14,586 nt of DNA from an uncultured Lachnospiraceae bacterium (GTDB lineage Bacteria; Bacillota; Clostridia; Lachnospirales; Lachnospiraceae): the NCBI GenBank assembly GCA_947653315.1, contig CANTGP010000026.1:1-14586 (forward strand), read 5' to 3'. Below the pieces are notes generated by a model. The model was not told the DNA's origin. It did not search any database and saw only the letters and a program-made list of their open reading frames with translations. Position 1 is the stretch's first letter; each line of letters begins with the position of its first letter. The translations under genes and the position numbers were made by a program. Shown piece after piece: positions 1 to 6,577 of the stretch.

Positions 1-10
1 GATGCCCGGT

Positions 11-244
11 TTAGCAGCAGATGTCCACGATAATGATGTCGGGACCGATTTTCTTTATGTTCTTATAAGGAATGACGCATTCCGGTTCGGTGTCAAACAG
101 ATTGAAGAATTTGTTGCCGCCGGGGATGATGAGGGCGCAGATTTGTCCGCTGCATTCGTCGAACTCCAAATCGCCCACCTTTCCCAAACATTTGCAGTCT
201 TTTAGGTTTATGACGGATTTACATTTTAATTCTGAAAACAGCAT
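11..244 (-). CDS. YlmC/YmxH-family sporulation protein (PRC-barrel-like)
   Basis: The 77-residue product starts MLFSELKCKSVINL and has the short beta-rich pattern of the YlmC/YmxH sporulation family: a small PRC-barrel-like domain with G-x-V-x-D-L-E-F near residues 21-28, I-P-G-G at 40-43 and a V-I-P-Y element at 57-60. Length fits the family (about 75-90 residues), so the gene appears complete, with ATG at 244 and TAA at 11-13. It has no membrane segment or signal peptide. It ends in an unusual Cys-Cys. The molecular role of the family is not established; members are linked to sporulation genes. Here it lies divergently from sigG, and in Bacillus subtilis ylmC is also close to sigG, which supports the call. 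The RBS is weak (GGGA about 9 bases upstream). A sporulation-type promoter candidate lies at 283-310. Confidence 0.85.
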   Translation of the reverse strand: MLFSELKCKSVINLKDCKCLGKVGDLEFDECSGQICALIIPGGNKFFNLFDTEPECVIPYKNIKKIGPDIIIVDICC

Positions 245-282
245 GGCCGTGTATCCCGTTTCTTATATATATATTATATAGT

Positions 283-310
283 ATCGTATGCGGTTTGGGA
301 GACGGGGTGA
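283..310 (-). promoter_or_regulatory. Candidate SigK/SigE-type promoter of the YlmC/YmxH gene
   Basis: Read on the minus strand, TCAC (310-307), 16 bases, then CATACGAT (290-283) fits the B. subtilis SigK consensus (HMAC-N16-CATAnnHT) at every defined position. The -10 also matches the SigE box CATACAnT at 7 of 8 positions, but the SigE -35 is absent. The predicted transcript would start near 275, leaving a leader of about 30 bases before the ATG at 244. A TATAAT on the same strand just downstream, in the AT-rich run at 264-282, is an alternative SigA box without a good -35. The match is seen directly; mother-cell expression is inference. Confidence 0.45.
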
Positions 311-358
311 CAGGAACTTGTGGCTGCGGGGTTTTGTTTTTTTGTGCGGAAATGGAAT

Positions 359-392
359 GTATAATTTTACCGCTTTCTGTAAATCATTTTTA
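359..392 (+). promoter_or_regulatory. Weak promoter candidates upstream of sigG
   Basis: TATAAT at 360-365 could be a -10 box, but no convincing -35 is found 16-18 bases upstream, only a T-rich run. Alternatively, GTATA at 359-363 fits the -35 of SigF/SigG promoters, but the only CAT-type -10 (CATTTTTA, 385-392) is about 21 bases away, longer than usual. sigG must have its own promoter because the gene on its left is divergent. Which of these is used cannot be decided from the sequence. Confidence 0.25.
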
Positions 393-426
393 TTAAATCA
401 TGGAAATGAATGCAGGAGGCGTCAGG

Positions 427-1206
427 ATGGCACAGGGAAAGGTTGAAATATGCGGGGTGAATACTTCCAAACTTCCGCTTTTGAAGAATGCGGAAAAGGA
501 GGAGCTTTTTTCCAAAATCGAGGAGGGGGACAAGGCGGCGAGGGAGCAGTATATTGAAGGCAACCTGCGGCTTGTATTGAGTGTAATCAAGCGTTTTTCA
601 TCCAGTAACGAGAATGTGGATGATTTGTTCCAAATCGGCTGTATCGGGCTGATTAAGGCAATTGACAATTTCGATTCGACACTGAACGTGAAATTTTCCA
701 CTTATGCGGTTCCGATGATTATAGGGGAAATCCGGCGTTTTTTGCGGGACAACAATTCCATACGGGTCAGCAGGTCGTTAAAGGATACCGCTTACAAGGC
801 GATTTATGCCAAGGAAAACCTGACAAGGCGCAATTTAAAGGAACCCACCATTAATGAAATTGCCACGGAAATCGGCATTTCCAAAGAGGATATCGTCTAT
901 GCGCTGGATGCCATACAAAACCCCATGAGTCTGTATGAGCCGATATACACCGACGGCGGGGATACGCTGTACGTGATGGACCAAATCAGCGATAAGAAAA
1001 ATAAGGAGGAGACGTGGGTGGAGCACCTGTCCTTAAGCGAGGCGATGAAGCGGCTGGGGGAGAGGGAACATGAAATCATTACCCTGCGTTTTTTTGAGGG
1101 AAAGACGCAGATGGAAGTGGCGGAGATTATCGGCATATCACAGGCACAGGTTTCGCGGCTGGAAAAAAATGCGCTGCGGGTGATGAAAAATTACCTGACT
1201 GCATGA
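427..1206 (+). CDS. sigG: RNA polymerase forespore sigma factor SigG
   Basis: The 259-residue protein matches the late forespore sigma factor SigG along its length, including the diagnostic N-terminus KVEICGVNTSKLP at residues 5-17. It has region 2 core-binding and -10 recognition segments (DDLFQIGCIGLIKAIDNF, 65-82; KFSTYAVPMIIGEIRRFL, 89-106), the region 3 element RVSRSLKDTAYKA, and a region 4 helix-turn-helix (KTQMEVAEIIGISQAQVSRL, 226-245). B. subtilis SigG is 260 residues. I chose ATG 427 over an in-frame ATG at 400 because a perfect AGGAGG (414-419) lies 7 bases before it and the homologous N-terminus begins there. SigG directs late transcription in the engulfed forespore (small acid-soluble proteins, germination receptors). 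In Bacillus it follows spoIIGA-sigE; here its left neighbour is a divergent sporulation gene. A hairpin without a U-tract (1224-1246) follows the stop. Confidence 0.95.
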   Translation: MAQGKVEICGVNTSKLPLLKNAEKEELFSKIEEGDKAAREQYIEGNLRLVLSVIKRFSSSNENVDDLFQIGCIGLIKAIDNFDSTLNVKFSTYAVPMIIGEIRRFLRDNNSIRVSRSLKDTAYKAIYAKENLTRRNLKEPTINEIATEIGISKEDIVYALDAIQNPMSLYEPIYTDGGDTLYVMDQISDKKNKEETWVEHLSLSEAMKRLGEREHEIITLRFFEGKTQMEVAEIIGISQAQVSRLEKNALRVMKNYLTA

Positions 1207-1304
1207 GTTGGTTTCCGGCTTACCGGTTACTGGCGGCGCCAAACCGCAGCAGGAGGGTGGGCGGAAACCGAAAATTGATTTCCGTGGGGGTATTTCCCGA
1301 CCGA

Positions 1305-1333
1305 TTGACGGGTCTGTTTTTCCGTGTTAAAAT
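1305..1333 (+). promoter_or_regulatory. SigA-type promoter of the regulator/kinase/ABC operon
   Basis: TTGACG (1305-1310), a 17-base spacer and TAAAAT (1328-1333) give 5/6 matches to each box at ideal spacing. A transcript would start near 1340, about 30 bases before the response-regulator ATG at 1370, with a GAAGGGA ribosome-binding site just before it. Unlike the second operon, no TGTAA-type operator half-sites are visible here, so expression may be largely constitutive. Confidence 0.7.
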
Positions 1334-1369
1334 CAAAGCCGGAAACAGAAGGGGGCAGAAGGGAAACCA

Positions 1370-2059
1370 ATGAAAATATTAGTGGTGGAAGATGATCTTG
1401 CCTTAAGCGCAGGGTTGTGTTTTGAACTGGACAGCAGCGGTTATCTCACCGTTGCCGCTTACCATTGCCAAAAGGCAAGACAGCTTTTGAAAAGCGATCG
1501 TTTTGATTTGGCAATTTTGGATGTAAACCTGCCTGACGGGAACGGCTTTGAGCTTTGCAGGGAATTAAAGGCGTCACATCCGGAACTGCCTGTCATTTTC
1601 CTTACGGCAAATGATTTGGAGCGGGATGTGCTGGAAGGGTTTGGATTGGGGGCGGAGGATTATGTGACAAAACCGTTCCACATGAAGGTTTTACTTTGCC
1701 GGGTGGAGGTGGCGTTGCGCCATGCGGCCTCCGGGAAGGCGGAACATGGGGACAGGATGTGGAGCGACGGCTTTCTGACGCTGGATTTTGGGGCGTTGAG
1801 TGCGGTGCGGGGAAGCGAAACGCTGTCCATGACGCCAAACGAATATAAATTATTGCGCGCACTGACCACAAATGCGGGACAGATTTTAACCAGGCAGGTG
1901 TTGTTGGAACGGTTGTGGGACAGCGGGGGGAATTTTATTGACGACCATACGCTGACCGTTACCATGAACCGCCTGCGGGCTAAAATTGAGGACGAATCCC
2001 ATGTTTACATACAGACGGTGCGCGGCATGGGATATCTGTGGAAGGGGACGGAGCGATGA
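1370..2059 (+). CDS. OmpR-family response regulator
   Basis: The 229-residue cytoplasmic transcription factor has an N-terminal receiver domain (about 1-115) with acidic pair Asp8/Asp9, phospho-acceptor Asp51 in AILDVNLPDGNG, Thr79 (FLTAND) and Lys101 (DYVTKPF). The C-terminal winged-helix DNA-binding domain (about 130-226) includes MTPNEYKLLRAL and the closing VRGMGYLWK signature. All phosphorelay residues are present. It is the first gene of an operon with the histidine kinase, with which it overlaps by ATGA (2056-2059), so translation is probably coupled. Genomic context (intramembrane-type kinase, FtsX-type exporters) matches antimicrobial-peptide sensing systems of the BceRS type. Likely targets are its own exporter operons, especially the candidate operator at 6478-6504. 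The precise stimulus cannot be read from the sequence. Confidence 0.93.
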   Translation: MKILVVEDDLALSAGLCFELDSSGYLTVAAYHCQKARQLLKSDRFDLAILDVNLPDGNGFELCRELKASHPELPVIFLTANDLERDVLEGFGLGAEDYVTKPFHMKVLLCRVEVALRHAASGKAEHGDRMWSDGFLTLDFGALSAVRGSETLSMTPNEYKLLRALTTNAGQILTRQVLLERLWDSGGNFIDDHTLTVTMNRLRAKIEDESHVYIQTVRGMGYLWKGTER

Positions 2060-3099
2060 AGAAAACGGGTATCCGGTTTGCGCCTGTCCTGATTCTTGCG
2101 GCAGCGGCGGCTCTGGCGGCGGTATTGTTTTGGCTGCTGTGGGAAAATGTGCCGCAGGCAGCCGTGCGGTACGGAGTGCTTGCCGTTTGCGGCGGCATCG
2201 CGCTTTTGGCGGTACTTTGGACTGCGGCAGAGCGGTATCGGGTGGGCAGGTTTGCGGATGAAATATGTGCAACGCTGGATGCGGTTATGGCAGGGCGCAC
2301 GCCGGAGAATTTTCACCCTTATGAGGATTCCCTTGCCACCAAAGTACAGGGCAGGCTGCTGCAGTATTATGACATGATGTGCGAAGGAAAGATGCAGGGG
2401 GAACGGGATAAGGAGACGCTGCAGGGGCTTGTCAGCGACATTTCCCACCAGGTCAAGACGCCGGTGGCAAACATAAAATTATATACCGGAATCCTGCGGA
2501 AACCGCAGCTTACGCAAACGGAAAGGGAACGGTTCCTTGCCACCATGGAAACGCAGGTGGAAAAGCTGGATTTCCTGATGCAGTCTTTGATTAAAATGTC
2601 AAGGCTGGAAACCGGTACTTTTCTCCTGCATCCGTCGGAGGAAAGGCTGGAGGATACCATTGCGCGGGCAATGAGTATCGTATGGGGGAATGCGGAGCGG
2701 AAGGGGATTTGTCTGTCGGTGGCGTGCGAGCCGCAGGTTACGGTGTGGCATGATCCGAAATGGACGGCGGAGGCCATCGGGAATATTTTGGACAATGCGG
2801 TGAAGTACACGCCGGAGGGAGGCAGCGTATCGGTTACGGTACGCCCGTGGCAGTTTTATACCCGCATCGATATTGCGGATACCGGACCGGGAATTGCAAA
2901 GGAGCATTATCATGATGTTTTCCGCCGTTTTTACCGTGCGCCGGAGGTGGCGGGCGAAGAAGGCGTGGGGCTTGGGCTGTATTTGGCGAACGGAATCATA
3001 ACAAGGCAGAAAGGATATATCAGCGTGAAATCGAAAGAGGGGGAAGGGACTGTTTTCACGGTATATCTGTTAAGCGAAGGGATGGACGGGGGAGAATGA
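2056..3099 (+). CDS. Membrane sensor histidine kinase, short-loop (intramembrane-sensing) type
   Basis: The 347-residue kinase has two membrane helices (about 8-28 and 40-57) separated by only about ten extracytoplasmic residues, so it has no real sensor domain outside the membrane. This is the layout of BceS-like kinases that sense through a partner ABC transporter. There is no recognisable HAMP domain. The dimerisation/phospho-acceptor motif is SDISHQVKTP with His131. The ATPase domain has an N-box (IGNILDNAVKYTP, Asn247), a G1 box (DTGPG, Asp275) and a G2 box (GVGLGL, 303-308). All catalytic boxes are intact. I chose ATG 2056, which overlaps the response-regulator stop (ATGA) and opens directly into the first helix; an in-frame GTG at 2038 is less likely. 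The ATPase gene begins two bases after the stop. It likely phosphorylates the regulator encoded just upstream. Confidence 0.93.
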   Translation: MKKTGIRFAPVLILAAAAALAAVLFWLLWENVPQAAVRYGVLAVCGGIALLAVLWTAAERYRVGRFADEICATLDAVMAGRTPENFHPYEDSLATKVQGRLLQYYDMMCEGKMQGERDKETLQGLVSDISHQVKTPVANIKLYTGILRKPQLTQTERERFLATMETQVEKLDFLMQSLIKMSRLETGTFLLHPSEERLEDTIARAMSIVWGNAERKGICLSVACEPQVTVWHDPKWTAEAIGNILDNAVKYTPEGGSVSVTVRPWQFYTRIDIADTGPGIAKEHYHDVFRRFYRAPEVAGEEGVGLGLYLANGIITRQKGYISVKSKEGEGTVFTVYLLSEGMDGGE

Positions 3100-3100
3100 C

Positions 3101-3766
3101 ATGGAGATTATAACGGTGCGTCATCTGAGGAAAACGTTCGGGAAGGGGGAAAGTGCGGTAAAGGCGCTGGACGGCATTGACCTTTCCGTGGAAAAGGGGT
3201 CGTTTACCGCCATTATCGGGGCATCCGGTTCCGGTAAGACTACCCTGTTAAACATGATGGGGGGACTGGATACGCCGGATGAAGGGGAAGTCATTGTGGA
3301 CGGCAGGAATCTGGCGGGTCTTAAGGAAAAGGAACTGGCGCTGTTCCGCCGGAATAAGGTCGGTTTCGTCTATCAGAACTTTCATTTGATTCCCACGCTG
3401 ACGGTCCGGGAAAACATCCTGTTTCCCTTAAGCCTTGCCGGGGCTTGTGCGGACCGCGTTTTTTTCCGGGAGATTATCCAAATGCTCCGTTTGGGGGAAC
3501 GGCTGGACGCTTATCCCCATGAACTTTCCGGCGGCGGGCAGCAGCGGGTGGCCATTGCCAGGGCATTGGCTGCAAAACCGCCGGTGATTTTGGCGGACGA
3601 GCCGACCGGAAATCTGGATTCCAAGAGCGGTCAGAATGTGCTTGGGTTATTAAAACTTTCGGCGGAGACATACCGCCAAACGCTGGTAATGATTACGCAC
3701 AATCTGGAAATCGCGCAAATGGCGGACCGGGTCGTGCGCATGGAAGACGGCCGGATTTGTACATAG
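3101..3766 (+). CDS. ABC transporter ATP-binding protein 1 (MacB/LolD/BceA-like)
   Basis: This 221-residue cytoplasmic ATPase powers the adjacent FtsX-type permease. It has Walker A GASGSGKT (40-47), Q-loop Gln92 (YQNFHLIP), Walker B VILADE (162-167), the D-loop in [10 protein letters not shown] and switch His200 (MITHN). The signature reads LSGGG rather than the usual LSGGQ (142-146), with the following [10 protein letters not shown] intact; loss of this conserved Gln is a real substitution, not an insertion. GGGGGAG (3088-3094) precedes the ATG by 6 bases. The gene sits 1 base after the kinase stop and 12 bases before the permease. The family includes peptide and lipoprotein extruders and bacitracin-type resistance transporters. 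Substrate is unknown, but co-transcription with a two-component system suggests antimicrobial-peptide or cell-envelope stress. Confidence 0.93.
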   Translation: MEIITVRHLRKTFGKGESAVKALDGIDLSVEKGSFTAIIGASGSGKTTLLNMMGGLDTPDEGEVIVDGRNLAGLKEKELALFRRNKVGFVYQNFHLIPTLTVRENILFPLSLAGACADRVFFREIIQMLRLGERLDAYPHELSGGGQQRVAIARALAAKPPVILADEPTGNLDSKSGQNVLGLLKLSAETYRQTLVMITHNLEIAQMADRVVRMEDGRICT

Positions 3767-3778
3767 GGGGTGGGCGGC

Positions 3779-6394
3779 ATGCTGGCAAATAATAATCTGA
3801 AAATCTGCCGTACCCTGGTATGGGGGGAATTCCGGTTCCACCGTGTGAAAAACCTGTTTTTCGTGCTGGCGGCGGCATTGGTTACTGCCTTGTATTCTTT
3901 TGCTTTTTTGCTCGGCAGTTCGGTGGAACAGGCTTTTTTGCTCAGTTACCGGTACCATTACGGCTCTGCCTGCCACATTCTTTATACCGGACTGACCGGG
4001 GAGCAGGCGGATGTCCTGCTCCAAAATCCGGCAATCAAAAGCGCCGTCCGGTTAAATACGGTGGGACGGATTTCCGATCCCATGATAGGACAGCGGGCGG
4101 TGGAACTGGCGGTGGCGGATATTCCTTATGCGGAAACGGTACTGTCGGTTCCGGAGGAGGGGAGGATGCCGGAAGAATACGGGGAAATTGCGTTGGATGA
4201 GTTTACCATGGATTCCCTTGGGGTACTGCACCGGACGGGGGCTCCGGTTACGCTGCAGTGGACCGATGTCGGCGGAAGGGAGCATATTTCCGTGTTCCGT
4301 CTGTGCGGATGGTGGGCAGGGTCGGCAAATTATGCAGGGGCATATGCGTGGATTTCCCAAGACACTGCCGGGGATTTGGCGCCGGGGTACGGGAATGCGG
4401 CGAACGTGACCCTCGGCGTCAACCTGCACCGGCCGGAAAACCTGGAGGCGCAGGCGGATGCCGTTTTGGCGCAGCAGGGAATCGAGGAATGCGGCTTTAC
4501 CGCCAATTTGGAATATAACGATGAACGCAGGAAGCAGGCAAGGAAACAGGCAATGCCTTTTTACGGTCCGGTGCTGCCCGTGGTTCTTTGCGGTTATCTG
4601 ATGATATACGGTATTGCCCATGCATCGGCCGGGCGGGATGCCCTGTTTTTTGCCGGGTTAAAATCTTTGGGAATGACGCCAAGGCAGCTTCGGCGGATGC
4701 TTTTGGAGCAGGGCAGCGCCGTAGCGCTGCTTGGGCTGCTTCCCGGCTGGGCTCTTGGATTTGGCATGTATGTCCCCGTTATAAGCCGGGTGATTGTCGG
4801 TATGGAGGAGAATCCTGCCCTTTACTTCCTGTCGTGGAAACCTTTTGCGGCTGCGGCATTCGGTACGTTCCTGACGGTTTTGCCCGCTTTCCTACTGCCT
4901 TCGCTGCGCCTGTCCGGCAGGACGCCGGCGCAGGCAGTGCGTTCCGTTTCCGCCCCTGCTTCCGTTTTTAGGTACGAATCCGTGCGGCGGAAGTTACCGC
5001 TAAGGCGGCGCATGGGGCGCGCGGCGGGTGGGGAAGATGACTTCCCTGTCCGACCGCATGGCGGGGACGGGCATCTTACCCTGGTGCGGATGGCGTTGCG
5101 TACTTTGGCAGGCAGTAAAGTCCGTACCCTGCTGTCTGCGGTTTGGCTGCTGCTTGCGGCAGTTCTGTTAAGTTCCGTATGGATTCGGTATGTGAGCCTG
5201 AAAGAAGACCGGTACCTGTCGGCGGTGTCCCCATGGGATTACAGCCTGACCGACGGTTCCGCGCAGGTCCGGGAACAGGTGTATAACGAGAAAAGCCGCA
5301 GCCTGACGGAAGAAACCGTGGAGGAATTGAGGAACCGCCCGGAGGTGGTTTCGGTCAGCGTCTTAAAAAGCAGGGAGGTTGCATTAAGGGCTTCCGGGCC
5401 GCTGCGTCGACGTATTGTGGATTATTATAACCAGTCTTACGACGGAACACGTTCGCTGCGGGATACCCAAAAGGGATACCCGGAATGGTGCGAGGGACTG
5501 GACCGGCTGGAACGGGAAGGGACATATACGGGTTTGGTCATCGGCATGGACGGGGCCTATTTGGATTACGTACTGGAATATTCCCCGTTTACCAGCGGCG
5601 GTTTTGATGAAAACGCTTTTGCGTCCGGGAATTATGTTCTGGCGGCGGGCGCATACCATGAGGGAGTATCTACCCAGGCGGCAGGGGAGACGGTGGAGCT
5701 TGGCGGCCGGGAATTTACCGTCATGGGCTCTGTGGGGCACGATGATTCGTATCTGAATGGTTCCGGCAGCAGGGAGGCGGATTTCCATATCGCATACCTG
5801 ATGCCGGTGGAGGCTTTTGACCGTTTGTTTCCCGGACAGGGCTACCGGCAGATCGCCGTTACGGTTGATTCGGACGGGCAGGCAGGGTTTGAAACTTATT
5901 TGGATGAATACGGGCAGGGTTTGAACCGGGGCGTGGGTATCGTAAGGCGCAGCGAATACCGGTTAAATTTCAGGGCGGCACGCCTGAATATGGTGCTGCC
6001 GGGACTGGCGGTGGGACTGGTGCTGTCGGGGATTGCGCTTTTAAACTTCGTGAACATGCTGGCGGTTAAGACGGTGGGACGGAAAGAGGAGTTTGCGGTG
6101 TACGAAAGCCTTGGCATGGACCGCCGGCAGCTAAGGCGTCTTGTGCTGCTGGAAGGGGGATTCCATGCGCTGTACATCGCCGTTATCCTGATACCCGTTA
6201 CCCTTTTGTTTGACTGTTTTGCCATGCCGGAAATCATTCGTAAGACCGGGTCGTGGAGTTCGGTTTATACTTTCTCCGCGCTGCCGCTTTGGGTATTCGT
6301 GACGGTATCCGCGGCGCTTGCCGTGGCGGTTCCTCTCGGCTGCCTGCATGGGGTGACGCGGGGCAGCCTGCATGACCGGATGAGGGGGGATTAG
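3779..6394 (+). CDS. FtsX-like ABC transporter permease 1 (two extracellular domains)
   Basis: The 871-residue membrane protein has eight predicted helices at about 25-47, 262-282, 312-335, 355-376, 447-470, 737-763, 791-816 and 835-857. Two large extracellular domains lie between helices 1-2 (about 48-261) and 5-6 (about 471-736). Each half ends in an FtsX-type domain, with paired coupling-helix motifs SLGMTPRQLRRML and SLGMDRRQLRRLV. The first extracellular domain resembles the MacB periplasmic core (GRMPEEYGEIALDEFTMDSL). I prefer ATG 3779, 8 bases after AGGGGG, over GTG 3770. The cytoplasmic linker between helices 4 and 5 is about 25 residues longer than in permease 2 and contains a 50-bp repeat (5000-5049). 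It is paralogous to the product of 7267-9861. It probably exports or extracts peptides or lipids at the membrane and may signal to the kinase. Substrate unknown. Confidence 0.9.
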   Translation: MLANNNLKICRTLVWGEFRFHRVKNLFFVLAAALVTALYSFAFLLGSSVEQAFLLSYRYHYGSACHILYTGLTGEQADVLLQNPAIKSAVRLNTVGRISDPMIGQRAVELAVADIPYAETVLSVPEEGRMPEEYGEIALDEFTMDSLGVLHRTGAPVTLQWTDVGGREHISVFRLCGWWAGSANYAGAYAWISQDTAGDLAPGYGNAANVTLGVNLHRPENLEAQADAVLAQQGIEECGFTANLEYNDERRKQARKQAMPFYGPVLPVVLCGYLMIYGIAHASAGRDALFFAGLKSLGMTPRQLRRMLLEQGSAVALLGLLPGWALGFGMYVPVISRVIVGMEENPALYFLSWKPFAAAAFGTFLTVLPAFLLPSLRLSGRTPAQAVRSVSAPASVFRYESVRRKLPLRRRMGRAAGGEDDFPVRPHGGDGHLTLVRMALRTLAGSKVRTLLSAVWLLLAAVLLSSVWIRYVSLKEDRYLSAVSPWDYSLTDGSAQVREQVYNEKSRSLTEETVEELRNRPEVVSVSVLKSREVALRASGPLRRRIVDYYNQSYDGTRSLRDTQKGYPEWCEGLDRLEREGTYTGLVIGMDGAYLDYVLEYSPFTSGGFDENAFASGNYVLAAGAYHEGVSTQAAGETVELGGREFTVMGSVGHDDSYLNGSGSREADFHIAYLMPVEAFDRLFPGQGYRQIAVTVDSDGQAGFETYLDEYGQGLNRGVGIVRRSEYRLNFRAARLNMVLPGLAVGLVLSGIALLNFVNMLAVKTVGRKEEFAVYESLGMDRRQLRRLVLLEGGFHALYIAVILIPVTLLFDCFAMPEIIRKTGSWSSVYTFSALPLWVFVTVSAALAVAVPLGCLHGVTRGSLHDRMRGD
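5000..5049 (+). repeat. 50-bp GC-rich repeat, copy 1 (inside permease 1)
   Basis: This segment matches 6415-6464 at 46 of 50 positions without gaps. The four differences are at its bases 6, 14, 30 and 41. It includes a GGGAAG/CTTCCC inverted repeat with a four-base loop (5031-5046). It is read in frame as part of the basic, low-complexity linker RRRMGRAAGG of the permease, about residues 408-424. The paralogous permease lacks this stretch, which suggests in-frame insertion of a small repeat element. Confidence 0.8.
5030..5081 (+). repeat. Imperfect palindrome overlapping repeat copy 1
   Basis: GGGGAAGATG (5030-5039) pairs with CATCTTACCC (5072-5081) at 9 of 10 positions. Inside it, CCC-T-GTCC (from 5044) can pair with GGACGGG (ending 5071) with one bulged base. 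The repeat plus this palindrome spans about 82 bp (5000-5081), close to the extra length of the permease 1 linker. The pairing is seen directly; that it marks one inserted palindromic element is inference. Confidence 0.5.
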
Positions 6395-6414
6395 GGAAGT
6401 TTTTGAAGATGTTC

Positions 6415-6464
6415 CTAAAGCGGCGCACGGGGCGCGCGGCGGGCGGGGAAGATGCCTTCCCTGT
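6415..6464 (+). repeat. 50-bp GC-rich repeat, copy 2 (after permease 1)
   Basis: This is the second copy of the 5000-5049 repeat (46/50 identical), lying 21 bases after the stop codon of permease 1. The flanks beyond both ends do not align with copy 1, so the shared unit is bounded. Its right end provides the stem of the terminator-like hairpin at 6443-6471. Confidence 0.8.
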
Positions 6465-6471
6465 TTGATTT
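6443..6471 (+). terminator. Possible intrinsic terminator of operon 1
   Basis: GGGAAG (6446-6451), loop ATGC, CTTCCC (6456-6461) forms a 6-bp stem that extends by a G-U and a C-G pair to 8 bp. It is followed by TTTGATTT, an interrupted U-tract. It lies between the permease 1 stop and the second operon's operator and is built from repeat copy 2. The imperfect tail makes efficiency uncertain. Confidence 0.4.
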
Positions 6472-6477
6472 CCAAAA

Positions 6478-6504
6478 GGTACAAAAATGTAACGCTCCTG
6501 TACC
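6478..6504 (+). promoter_or_regulatory. Candidate operator for a BceR-type response regulator
   Basis: GTACA (6479-6483), four A, TGTAA (6488-6492) matches the inverted-repeat operator TNACA-N4-TGTAA described for BceR-like regulators at all but the first base. A further half-site TGTAC (6499-6503) follows 11 bases after TGTAA, giving a one-turn direct repeat as used by OmpR-family proteins. It also makes a perfect long palindrome GGTACA-N15-TGTACC. The site is centred about 52 bases before the likely transcription start, with the third half-site in the -35 position, as expected for an activator. The motif is seen directly; binding by the regulator at 1370-2059 is inference. Confidence 0.55.
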
Positions 6505-6525
6505 CGGAATGAGATATTCGTTTGA

Positions 6526-6531
6526 TAGGAT
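6526..6531 (+). promoter_or_regulatory. Likely -10 box of the second ABC operon
   Basis: TAGGAT (4/6 to TATAAT) lies 46 bases before the ATPase ATG. No -35 box is found 16-18 bases upstream, where the candidate operator ends. This fits a promoter that depends on an activator. GATATT (6513-6518) preceded by TGA is a weaker alternative. Confidence 0.4.
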
Positions 6532-6577
6532 AGAGACAGCAGAAGGAAAAACGTGATGGAACAGGAGGGAATATCTT

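Noticed and set aside
1224..1246. Hairpin CGGTT...AACCG with an inner TGGC/GCCA stem after sigG
   Set aside because: Too small a loop and no U-tract after it, so not called a terminator; may be a chance structure.
1277..1372. Short open frame starting TTG after AGGAGGG (1251-1257) and ending in TGA that overlaps the response-regulator ATG
   Set aside because: The RBS is about 20 bases away, too far; the peptide is basic and low in complexity, and the segment contains the SigA promoter boxes of the operon.
2005..2448. Long antisense open frames opposite the kinase, permease and aspS genes
   Set aside because: They are shadows of GC-rich coding DNA: no RBS, low-complexity Pro/Arg-rich translations, full overlap with well-supported genes.
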